Below, piece after piece: positions 1-9,475 of a stretch of DNA of 64,000 nt. Numbering within the stretch: position 1 is the stretch's first letter; each line of letters starts with the position of its first letter. The notes below the pieces were generated by a model. The model worked only from the letters and a program-made list of their open reading frames with translations, ran no database searches and had not been told where the DNA came from. The translations under genes and the position numbers were made by a program. Origin of the DNA: Delphinus delphis (taxonomy: Eukaryota; Chordata; Mammalia; Artiodactyla; Delphinidae); the NCBI RefSeq assembly GCF_949987515.2, contig NW_027192651.1, forward strand, positions 1,364,001 to 1,428,000, given 5' to 3'.

Positions 1-322
1 AAATTTAACTCTCATTTCCCACCAGGAAGAGGAATTAACCAAAGGCTCAGCGTGCCGTGCCGGAACCAGATTAGGGCCTGAAGCCATCCTGCGGTGTTGC
101 GGCCAGCTCAAAAGAAAGCGAGTTGAAGAAAGGAGCTCAGGGGCACTGTAATTCACAAAACTGCAGAGTTATAAATGACAGCTATCGTCCAAAAATAGAC
201 TGAAGTAAGGCTGCCAAGAGGACTTGAAAGCGGGGCAGAATTGCAGGAAACCGATTTCAGGAGGTAGACTGGAATTGCATTGAAAGCATAGGAAAAGAGG
301 CAGAACGTCCACAATGATGCAC

Positions 323-394
323 TTGGCCAAAAAGGGCGTATGCGTTTTTTCCTGAATATATTCAGGAAAAAACGCATACGCCCTTTTTGGCCAA
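323..394. repeat. 72-bp perfect palindrome, no spacer (unit 1 exemplar; present in all 41 units)
   Basis: The sequence runs TTGGCCAAAAAGGG... to ...CCCTTTTTGGCCAA and equals its own reverse complement over 72 bp, centred on GAATATATTC between 358 and 359. It stops because C lies outside both ends. It recurs at +322 to +393 of each unit. It is perfect in 29 units. One-base mismatches occur in units 2, 8, 9, 11, 17, 18, 24, 36 and 39, and two-base mismatches in units 4, 13 and 26. It could extrude as a cruciform in DNA. A transcript of either strand would fold into a hairpin of about 34 bp. A 10-bp palindrome, GCAAGCTTGC, follows at 399-408. No function is known to me. Confidence 0.97.
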
Positions 395-421
395 CCAAGC
401 AAGCTTGCAAAGGAAATCTGC

Positions 422-919
422 ACTACAATGAAGTCTCACTTCCCCCCGGTCAAAAGGGCCATCTGAAAAAAGTGTAAAATCCAGAAAGGCAGGACAGGCC
501 ATGGAGAATTGGGAGCCTTGTTATGCTGATGGGCGGGATGTAAATTGCCAACAGACACTCGGGAGAAGTGTATGGTGTTTCCTGAAACATCTAAAAAACA
601 AAGCAACAGAGCCTAGGGCACTGCCACTTATGGTCCTATAGCTTAGGGAAATTAAAATCAAAAAGACACAGCCACCCCAATGTTTGGAACGGCTCTGTTT
701 ACAAGAACTCGTTTACAGTACAAGTTCAACATCGCAGAAAGTGAAAAATGGATAAAGAAGTTGTGGTATTTACTTACAAAGCAATATCACTCAGCAATGA
801 AATCTATGTCATCAGGCCCTTAGCATCACAATGAGTGGATTCAGGTATGATGATTCTAACTGAAATAAGTCACACAGAAAAAGAAACATCATAAGATATC
901 AGTAATACACGGAATGTAA
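422..919 (+). pseudogene. Decayed LINE-1 ORF2 C-terminus inside the satellite (unit 1 exemplar)
   Basis: This part reads collinearly with the last roughly 165 codons of mammalian L1 ORF2, with frameshifts and stops. At 422-463 it reads TTMKSHFPPVKRAI, against the L1 pattern TTMRYHLTPVRMAI. At 530-547 it reads WAGCKL, against the conserved WWDCKL of the cysteine-rich region. At 749-799 it reads WIKKLWYLLTKQYHSAM, against WIKKMWYIYTMEYYSAI. At 853-882 it reads ILTEISHTEK, against IILSEVSQTQK. The TAA at 917-919 falls where the L1 stop lies. The L1 consensus was recalled from memory. The same segment is at about +421 to +918 of every unit, so it predates the amplification. It cannot code: the frame is broken, for example by a stop straight after the first motif. 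Confidence 0.88.
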
Positions 920-1150
920 ACTTGGCTACACAGGAACTGAATTACAGAACAGAACAGGGTCTCAAATTTAGAAAACCAACTTATGCTTGCTTAAGGGTAA
1001 AGGTGAGTTGGGGTGCTGCATAAAACCAGAGATTGAAATGAGCACAGATAAAGTTCCTTAAGTCAAATATGGAATAGACAAGAGCTACTCCTTGCTCAAC
1101 GAAATGGACTCAACACCGCATATTAAACGCCTAAGAATGTACCTGACTAG
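920..1150 (+). mobile_element. LINE-1 3' untranslated region remnant (unit 1 exemplar)
   Basis: Directly after the ORF2 stop, the sequence stays collinear with the L1 3' UTR I know from cetartiodactyl genomes. There is a stretch rich in ACAGAACAGAACAGG, then CTTGCTTAAGGG (L1: TTGCCAAGGGG), GAGTTGGGG, and TATGGAATAGACAAG followed by CTCCTTGCTCAACG (L1: a TCCTACTGTATAGCAC-like motif). Then CATATTAAACGCC corresponds to the L1 CAATATCCTGTGATAAACC region. Similarity becomes uncertain after about 1150, and there is no poly-A tail or target-site duplication. The element was probably cut by the event that formed the ancestral satellite unit. The same part lies at about +919 to +1149 of all units. Confidence 0.75.
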
Positions 1151-1579
1151 TAAGTATCTTAAAACCTATGGATTGCTATGTCTCCGAAAGAGAATCAAGC
1201 ATGTGTACAGGGGCATAAACGCAGCAGTGATAGGATTGGAGAGGTTCGGTGAGCAAATGAAGACCCTTTGAAGTCATATTGCATGGTACCCATTCCACGG
1301 GTTTCAACTACCCAGGTTTAAGGTATTCTTCCTTCAGCTAAAACATGCATGTGGAACCTAGAGTATGATCAACCATGTGATCGGGAGACGTGTTCAAATA
1401 TGTCTCAGTTTTCGTACCCTGGTACTCGGGTGCAACATTCCAGACGCTTTACTAACACTCTCCCCACTTGGAGAGTCAGTCCCTTTAACCTCCTGTTTGG
1501 CCCAGTTTGCAATTTCTGCCGAAGATGAACAGGAATAGCGAGAACTAATGAGAGACTAGCTGGACGTGTCTGGACGGGC
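1151..1579 (+). other. Unrecognised, relatively CpG-rich part of the monomer (unit 1 exemplar)
   Basis: I cannot relate this 3' part, or its continuation at the start of the next unit (+0 to about +300), to any gene or repeat family. It has no long open frame in most units. It carries a 10-bp palindrome, ACATGCATGT, at 1343-1352, and the near-palindrome GTACCCTGGTAC at 1414-1425 in units of the GATCGGG/TTCGTACC subtype only. From about 1290 through +150 of the next unit I count about 16 CpGs in roughly 440 bp, against about 10 in 730 bp of the L1-derived part. Small insertions and deletions here, such as AACCTAGAGTATG against AACCCAAGTATG, explain much of the 1579/1580 length difference between units. 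Confidence 0.6.
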
Positions 1580-3159
1580 AAATTTAACTCTCATTTCCCA
1601 CCAGGAAGAGGAAATAACCAAAGGCTCAGCATGCCGTGCCGGAACCAGATTAGGGCCTGAAGCCATCCTGCGGTGTTGCGGCCAGGTCACAAGAAAGCGA
1701 GTTGAAGAATGGAGCTCAGGGGCACTGTAATTCACAAACCTGCAGAGTTATAAATGACAGCTATCGTCCAAAAATAGACTGAAGTAAGGCTGCCAAGAGG
1801 ACTTGAAAGCGGGGCAGTATTGCAGGAAACCGATTTCAGGAGGTAGACTGGAATTGCATTGAAAGCATAGGAAAAGAGGCAGAACGTCCACAATGATGCA
1901 CTTGGCCAAAAAGGGCGTATGCGTTTTTTCCTGAATATATTCAGGAAAAATCGCATACGCCCTTTTTGGCCAACCAAGCAAGCTTGCAAAGGAAATCTGC
2001 ACTACAATGAAGTCTCACTTCCCCCCGGTCAAAAGGGCCATCTGAAAAAAGTGTAAAATCCAGAAAGGCAGGACAGGCCATGGAGAACTGGGAGCCTTGT
2101 TATGCTGATGGGCGGGATGTAAATTGCCAACAGACACTCGGGAGAAGTGTATGGTGTTTCCTGAAACATCTAAAAAACAAAGCAACAGAGCCTAGGGCAC
2201 TGCCACTTATGGTCCTATAGCTTAGGGAAATTAAAATCAAAAAGACACAGCCACCCCAAAGTTTGGGACGCCTCTGTTTACAAGAACCTCGTTTACAGTA
2301 CAAGTTCAACATCGCAGAAAGTGAAAAATGGATAAAGAAGTTGTGGTATTTACTTACAAAGCAATATCACTCAGCAATGAATTCTATGTCATCAGGCCCT
2401 TAGCATCACAATGAGTGGATTCAGGTATGATGATTCTAACTGAAATAAGTCACACAGAAAAAGAAACATCATAAGATATCACTAATACACGGAATGTAAA
2501 CTTGGCTACACAGGAACTGAATTACAGAACAGAACAGGGTCTCAAATTTAGAAAACCAACTTATGCTTGCTTAAGGGGAAAGGTGAGTTGGGGTGCTGCA
2601 TAAAACCAGAGATTGAAATGAGCACAGATAAAGTTCCTTAAGCCAAATATGGAATAGACAAGAGCTACTCCTTGCTCAACGAAATGGACTCAAAACCCCA
2701 TATTAAACCCCTAAGAATGTACCTGACTAGTAAGTATCTTAAAACCTATGGATTGCTATGTCTCCAAAAGAGAATCAAGCGTGTGTACAGGGGAATAAAC
2801 ACAGCAGTGATAGGATTGGAGAGGTTCGGTGAGAAAATGAAGACCCTTTGAAGTTATATTGCATGGTACCGATTACACGGGTCTCAACTCTCCAGGTTTA
2901 TGGTATTCTTCCTTCAGCTAAAACATGCATGTGGAACCCAGAGTATGATCAACCATGTGAACGGGAGACGTGTTCAAATATGTCTCAGTTTTCCTCCCCT
3001 GGTACTCGGGTGCAACATTCCAGACGCTTTACTAACACTCTCCCGACTTGGAGAGTTAGTCCCTTTAACATCCTGTTTGGCCCAGTTTGCAATTTCTGCG
3101 GAAGATGAACAGGAATAGCGAGAACTAATGAGAGGCTAGCTGGAGGTGTCTGGACGGGC
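1580..3159 (+). repeat. Satellite monomer 2 (1580 bp)
   Basis: The palindrome at 1902-1973 has one mismatch, T at 1951. It has an EcoRI-type variant AATGAATTCTATG, plus ACCCCATATTAAACCCC, GTGAGAAAATG and GGTACCGATTACAC. The tail is of the CCCAGAG/GAACGGG type with CTCCCGACTTGG. Confidence 0.95.
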
Positions 3160-4738
3160 AAATTTAACTCTCATTTCCCACCAGGAAGAGGAATTAACCA
3201 AAGGCTCAGCATGCCGTACCGGAACCAGATTAGGGCCTGAAGCCATCCAGCGGTGTTGCGGCCAGGTCACAAGAAAGCGAGTTGAAGAAAGGAGCTCAGG
3301 GGCACTGTAATTCACAAACCTGCAGAGTTATAAATGACAGCTATCGTCCAAAAATAGACTGAAGTAAGGCTGCCAAGAGGACTTGAAAGCGGGGCAGAAT
3401 TGCAGGAAACCGATTTCAGGAGGTAGACTGGAATTGCATTGAAAGCATAGGAAAAGAGGCAGAACGTCCACAATGATGCACTTGGCCAAAAAGGGCGTAT
3501 GCGTTTTTTCCTGAATATATTCAGGAAAAAACGCATACGCCCTTTTTGGCCAACCAAGCAAGCTTGCAAAGGAAATCTGCACTACAATGAAGTCTCACTT
3601 CCCCCCGGTCAAAAGGGCCATCTGAAAAAAGTGTAAAATCCAGAAGGCAGGACAGGCCATGGAGAACTGGGAGCCTTGTTATGCTGATGGGCGGGATGTA
3701 AATTGCCAACAGACACTCGGGAGAAGTGTATGGTGTTTCCTGAAACATCTAAAAAACAAAGCAACAGAGCCTAGGGCACTGCCACTTATGGTCCTATAGC
3801 TTAGGGAAATTAAAATCAAAAAGACACAGCTACCCCAAAGTTTGGGACGCCTCTGTTTACAAGAACCTCGTTTACAGTACAAGTTCAACATCGCAGAAAG
3901 TGAAAAATGGATAAAGAAGTTGTGGTATTTACTTACAAAGCAATATCACTCAGCAATGAAATCTGTGTCATCAGGCCCTTAGCAGCACAATGAGTGGATT
4001 CAGGTATGATGATTCTAACTGAAGTAAGTCACACAGAAAAAGAAACATCATAAGATATCAGTAATACACGGAATGTAAACTTGGCTACACAGGAACTGAA
4101 TTACAGAACAGAACAGGGTCTCAAATTTAGAAAACCAACTTATGCTTGCTTAAGGGTAAAGGTGAGTTGGGGTGCTGCATAAAACCAGAGATTGAAATGA
4201 GCACAGATAAAGTTCCTTAAGTCAAATATGGAATAGACAAGAGCTACTCCTTGCTCAACGAAATGGACTCAACACCGCATATTAAACGCCTAAGAATGTA
4301 CCTGACTAGTAAGTATCGTAAAACCTATGGATTGCTATGTCTCCGAAAGAGAATCAATCATGTGTACAGGGGCATAAACGCAGCAGGGATAGGACTGGAG
4401 AGGTTCGGTGAGCAAATGAAGACCCTTTGAAGTCATATTGCATGGTACCCATTCCACGGGTCTCAACTCTCAAGGTTTAAGGTATTCTTCCTTCAGCTAA
4501 AACATGCATGTGGAACCTAGAGTATGATCAACCATGTGATCGGGAGACGTGTTCAAATATGTCTCAGTTTTCCTCCCCTGGTACTCGGGTGCAACATTCC
4601 AGACGCTTTACTAACACTCTCCCCACTTGGAGAGTCAGCGCCTTTAACCTCCTGTTTGGCCCAGTTTGCAATTTCTGCGGAAGATGAACAGGAATAGCGA
4701 GAACCAATGAGAGGCTAGCTGGAGGTGTCTGGACGGGC
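3160..4738 (+). repeat. Satellite monomer 3 (1579 bp)
   Basis: The palindrome at 3482-3553 is perfect. One A is missing in CCAGAAGGCAGG near 3643, which briefly joins open frames on the minus strand. Other variants are CAGCTACCCC, TATCGTAAAACC and AGCAGGGATAGG. The tail carries TAGAG/GATCGGG but CCTCCCCTGG, so it is mixed. Confidence 0.95.
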
Positions 4739-6317
4739 AAATTTAACTCTCATTTCCCACCAGGAAGAGGAATTAACCAAAGGCTCAGCGTGCCATGCCG
4801 GAACCAGATTAGGGCCTGAAGCCATCCTGCGGTGTTGCGGCCAGCTCAAAAGAAAGCGAGTTGAAGAAAGGAGCTCAGGGGCACTGTAATTCACAAAACT
4901 GCAGAGTTATAAATGACAGCTATCGTCCAAAAATAGACTGAAGTAAGGCTGCCAAGAGGACTTGAAAGCGGGGCAGAATTGCAGGAAACCGATTTCAGGA
5001 GGTAGACTGGAATTGCATTGAAAGCATAGGAAAAGAGGCAGAACGTCCACAATGATGCACTTGGCCAAAAAGGGCATATGCGTTTTTTCCTGAATATATT
5101 CAGGAAAAAATGCATACGCCCTTTTTGGCCAACCAAGCAAGCTTGCAAAGGAAATCTGCACTACAATGAAGTCTCACTTCCCCCCGGTCAAAAGGGCCAT
5201 CTGAAAAAAGTGTAAAATCCAGAAAGGCAGGACAGGCCATGGAGAATTGGGAGCCTTGTTATGCTGATGGGCGGGATGTAAATTGCCAACAGACACTCGG
5301 GAGAAGTGTATGGTGTTTCCTGAAACATCTAAAAAACAAAGCAACAGAGCCTAGGGCACTGCCACTTATGGTCCTATAGCTTAGGGAAATTAAAATCAAA
5401 AAGACACAGCCACCCCAATGTTTGGAACGGCTCTGTTTACAAGAACCTCGTTTACAGTACAAGTTCAACATCGCAGAAAGTGAAAAATGGATAAAGAAGT
5501 TGTGGTATTTACTTACAAAGCAATATCACTCAGCAATGAAATCTATGTCATCAGGCCCTTAGCATCACAATGAGTGGATTCAGGTATGATGATTCTAACT
5601 GAAATAAGTCACACAGAAAAAGAAACATCATAAGATATCAGTAATACACGGAATGTAAACTTGGCTACACAGGAACTGAATTACAGAACAGAACAGGGTC
5701 TCAAATTTAGAAAACCAACTTATGCTTGCTTAAGGGTAAAGGTGAGTTGGGGTGCTGCATAAAACCAGAGATTGAAATGAGCACAGATAAAGTTCCTTAA
5801 GCCAAATATGGAATAGACAAGAGCTACTCCTTGCTCAACGAAATGGACTCAACACCCATATTAAACGCCTAAGAATGTTCCTGACTAGTAAGTATCTTAA
5901 AACCTATGGATTGCTAAGTCTCCAAAAGAGAATCAAGCATGTGTACAGGGGCATAAACGCAGCAGTGATAGGATTGGAGAGGTTCGGTGAGCAAATGAAG
6001 ACCCTTTGAAGTCATATTGCATGGTACCCATTCCATGGGTTTCAACTACCCAGGTTTAAGGTATTCTTCCTTCAGCTAAAACATGCATGTGGAACCTGGA
6101 GTATGATCAACCATGTGATCGGGAGACGTGTTCAAATATGTCTCAGTTTTCGTACCCTGGTACTTGGGTGCAACATTCCAGACGCTTTACTAACACTCTC
6201 CCAACTTGGAGAGTCAGTCCCTTTAACCTCCTGTTTGGCCCAGTTTGCAATTTCTGCGGAAGATGAACAGGAATAGCGAGAACCAATGAGAGGCTAGCTG
6301 GAGGTGTCTGGACGGGC
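4739..6317 (+). repeat. Satellite monomer 4 (1579 bp)
   Basis: The palindrome at 5061-5132 has two unpaired changes, A at 5076 (left arm) and T at 5111 (right arm). CAACACCCATATT lacks one G. Other variants are AATGTTCCTG, ACCTGGAGTATG and GGTACTTGGG. It opens like unit 1 (GGAATTAACC, CAGCTCAAAAG). Confidence 0.95.
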
Positions 6318-7896
6318 AAATTTAACTCTCATTTCCCACCAGGAAGAGGAATTAACCAAAGGCTCAGCGTGCCGTGCCGGAACCAGATTAGGTCCTGAAG
6401 CCATCCTGCGGTGTTGCGGCCAGGTCACAAGAAAGCGAGTTGAAGAAAGGAGCTCAGGGGCACTGTAATTCACAAACCTGCAGAGTTATAAATGACAGCT
6501 ATCGTCCAAAAATAGACTGAAGTAAGGCTGCCAAGAGGACTTGAAAGCGGGGCAGAATTGCAGGAAACCGATTTCAGGAGGTAGACTGGAATTGCATTGA
6601 AAGCATAGGAAAAGAGGCAGAACGTCCACAATGATGCACTTGGCCAAAAAGGGCGTATGCGTTTTTTCCTGAATATATTCAGGAAAAAACGCATACGCCC
6701 TTTTTGGCCAACCAAGCAAGCTTGCAAAGGAAATCTGCACTACAATGAAGTCTCACTTCCCCCCGGTCAAAAGGGCCATCTGAAAAAAGTGTAAAATCCA
6801 GAAAGGCAGGACAGGCCATGGAGAACTGGGAGCCTTGTTATGCTGATGGGCGGGATGTAAATTGCCAACAACCACTCGGGAGAAGTGTATGGTGTTTCCT
6901 GAAACATGTAAACAACAAAGCAACAGAGCCTAGGGCACTTCCACTTATGGTCCTATAGCTTAGGGAAATTAAAATCAAAAAGACACAGCCACCCCAAAGT
7001 TTGGAACGGCTCTGTTTACAAGAAGCTCGTTTACAGTACAAGTTCAACATCGCAGAAAGTGAAAAATGGATAAAGAACTTGTGGTATTTACTTACAAAGC
7101 AATATCACTCAGCAATGAAATCTGTGTCATCAGGCCCTTAGCAGCACAATGAGTGGATTCAGGTATGATGATTCTAACTGAAGTAAGTCACACAGAAAAA
7201 GAAACATCATAAGATATCAGTAATACACGGAATGTAAACTTGGCTACACAGGAACTGAATTACAGAACAGAACAGGGTCTCAAATTTAGAAAACCAACTT
7301 ATGCTTGCTTAAGGGGAAAGGTGAGTTGGGGTGCTGCATAAAACCAGAGATTGAAATGAGCACAGATAAAGTTCCTTAAGTCAAATATGGAATAGACAAG
7401 AGCTACTCCTTGCTCAATGAAATGGACTCAACACCGCATATTAAACGCCTAAGAATGTACCTGACTAGTAAGTATCTTAAAACCTATGGATTGCTATGTC
7501 TCCGAAAGAGAATCAAGCATGTGTACAGGGGCATAAACGCAGCAGTGATAGGATTGGAGAGGTTCGGTGAGCAAATGAAGACCCTTTGAAGTCATATTGC
7601 ATGGTACCCATTACACGGGTCTTAACTCTCCAGGTTTAAGGTATTCTTCCTTCAGCTAAAACATGCATGTGGAACCCAAGTATGATCAACCATGTGAACG
7701 GGAGACGTGTTCAAATATGTCTCAGTTTTCCTCCCCTGGTACTCGGGTGCAACATTCCAGACGCTTTACTAACACTCTCCCCACTTGGAGAGTCAGCGCC
7801 TTTAACCTCCTGTTTGGCACAGTTTGCAATTTCTGCGGAAGATGAACAGGAATAGCGAGAACCAATGAGAGACTAGCTGGAGGTGTCTGGACGGGC
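6318..7896 (+). repeat. Satellite monomer 5 (1579 bp)
   Basis: The palindrome at 6640-6711 is perfect. Variants are TTAGGTCCTGAAG, CAACAACCACTCGG, ACATGTAAACAAC and GAAGCTCG. The tail is of the CCCAAG/GAACGGG type with TTTGGCACAG. Confidence 0.95.
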
Positions 7897-9475
7897 AAAT
7901 TTAACTCTCATTTCCCACCAGGAAGAGGAAATAACCAAAGGCTCAGCGTGCCGTGCCGGAACCAGATTAGGGCCTGAAGCCATCCTGCAGTGTTGCGGCC
8001 AGGTCACAAGAAAGCAAGTTGAAGAAAGGAGCTCAGGGCCACTGTAATTCACAAACCTGCAGAGTTATAAATGACAGCTATCGTCCAAAAATAGACTGAA
8101 GTAAGGCTGCCAAGAGGACTTGAAAGCGGGGCAGAATTGCAGGAAACCGATTTCAGGAGGTAGACTGGAATTGCATTGAAAGCATAGGAAAAGAGGCAGA
8201 ACGTCCACAATGATGCACTTGGCCAAAAAGGGCGTATGCGTTTTTTCCTGAATATATTCAGGAAAAAACGCATACGCCCTTTTTGGCCAACCAAGCAAGC
8301 TTGCAAAGGAAATCTGCACTACAATGAAGTCTCACTTCCCCCCGGGCAAAAGGGCCATCTGAAAAAAGTGTAAAATCCAGAAAGGCAGGACAGGCCATGG
8401 AGAACTGGGAGCCTTGTTATGCTGATGGGCGGGATGTAAATTGCCAACAACCACTCGGGAGAAGTGTATGGTGTTTCCTGAAACATCTAAAAAACAAAGC
8501 AACAGAGCCTAGGGCACTTCTACTTATGGTCCTATAGCTTAGGGAAATTAAAATCAAAAAGACACAGCCACCCCAAAGTTTGGGACGCCTCCGTTTATAA
8601 GAACCTCGTTTACCATACAAGTTCAATATCACAGAAAGTGAAAAATGGATAAAGAACTTGTGGTACTTACGTACAAAGCAATATCACTCAGCAATGAAAT
8701 CTATGTCATCAGGCCCGTAGCAGCATAATGACTGGATTCAGGTACGATGATTCTAACTGAAACAAGTCACACAGAAAAAGAAACATCATAAGATATCACT
8801 AATACACGGAATGTAAACTTGGCTACACAGGAACTGCATTCCAAAACAGAACAGGGTCTCAAATTTAGAAAACCAACTTATGCTTGCTTAAGGGGAAAGG
8901 TGAGTTGGGGTGCTGCATAAAACCAGAGATTGAAACGAGCACAGATAAAGTTCCTTAAGCCAAATATGGAATAGACAAGAGCTACTCCTTGCTCAATGAA
9001 ATGGCCTCAACACCGCATATTAAACGCCTAAGAATGTACCTGACTAGTAAGTATCTTAAAACCTATGGATTGCTATGTCTCCAAAAGAGAATCAAGCGTG
9101 TGTACAGGGGCATAAACGCAGCAGTGATAGGATTGGAGAGGTTCGGTGAGCAAATGAAGACCCTTTGAAGTCATATTGCATGGTACCCATTCCACGGGTC
9201 TCAACTCTCCAGGTTTAAGGTATTCTTCCTTCAGCTAAAACATGCATGTGGAACCCAAGTATGATCAACCATGTGAACGGGAGACGTGTTCAAATATGTC
9301 TCAGTTTTCCTCGCCTGGTACTCGGGTGCAACATTCCAGACGCTTTACTAACACTCTCCCCACTTGGAGAGTCAGCGCCTTTAACCTCCTGTTTGGCACA
9401 GTTTGCAATTTCTGCGGAAGATGAACAGGAATAGCGAGAACCAATGAGAGACTAGCTGGAGGTGTCTGGACGGGC
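7897..9475 (+). repeat. Satellite monomer 6 (1579 bp), divergent L1-derived half
   Basis: The palindrome at 8219-8290 is perfect. The L1-derived half is unusually different: CGTTTATAAGAACC, TTTACCATACAAG, GGTACTTACGTAC, GCCCGTAGCAGCATAATG, GGTACGATG, AACTGCATTCC and ATGGCCTCAAC. Several of these recur only in units 32, 37 and 40, far away in the array. Confidence 0.95.

Larger units (their letters stand above)
1..1579 (+). repeat. Satellite monomer 1 (1579 bp)
   Basis: The palindrome at 323-394 is perfect. Variants are GGAATTAACC, CAGCTCAAAAG and a lost C in CAAGAACTCG near 714. The tail is of the TAGAG/GATCGGG/TTCGTACC type with TGCCGAAG, and ends in CTGGACGTG. The window start is not a natural boundary; I use it only as the numbering phase. 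Confidence 0.95.

Noticed and set aside
323..394. Compensatory changes in the palindrome that would prove selection on RNA pairing
   Set aside because: Every mismatch I found is one-sided. In units 4, 13 and 26 the two changes are not at paired positions.
153..423. Two overlapping minus-strand open frames of about 85 codons that recur in every unit, and a 100-codon version in some units
   Set aside because: They run through the palindrome in two frames at once, so each carries a mirrored segment. Both frames are equally intact, which points to DNA-level sequence conservation rather than coding. The longer version comes from one base change (TGTAATTCAC to TGTAATGCAC). I see no signal of a gene start or conserved domain.
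422..1150. Active or complete LINE-1
   Set aside because: Only the 3' end is present. The frame is broken by stops and shifts, and there is no poly-A tail or target-site duplication.
1240..1260. GGTTCGGTGAG resembling an RNA polymerase III B box
   Set aside because: Only the GGTTCG half fits, and I see no well-placed A box or T-run terminator, so a tRNA- or SINE-like origin is not supported.
1411..1431. TTCG...CGGG resembling a CENP-B box
   Set aside because: TTCG and CGGG are separated by 12 bases instead of the 7 needed, and the required A is missing. I found no proper CENP-B box on either strand of the consensus unit by eye; a pattern search should confirm.
2100..2312. Recurrent 70-codon minus-strand frame
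   Set aside because: It lies antisense to the L1 ORF2 remnant and is destroyed by a 2-bp loss in unit 17. It varies freely in residues between units.
2848..3118. Plus-strand frames of 60-89 codons after the L1 part, and a 104-codon one in unit 25 (39244-39558)
   Set aside because: They lengthen or vanish with single substitutions or the 1-bp CAAG/AGAG difference, and two frames overlap. They match no protein family I know.
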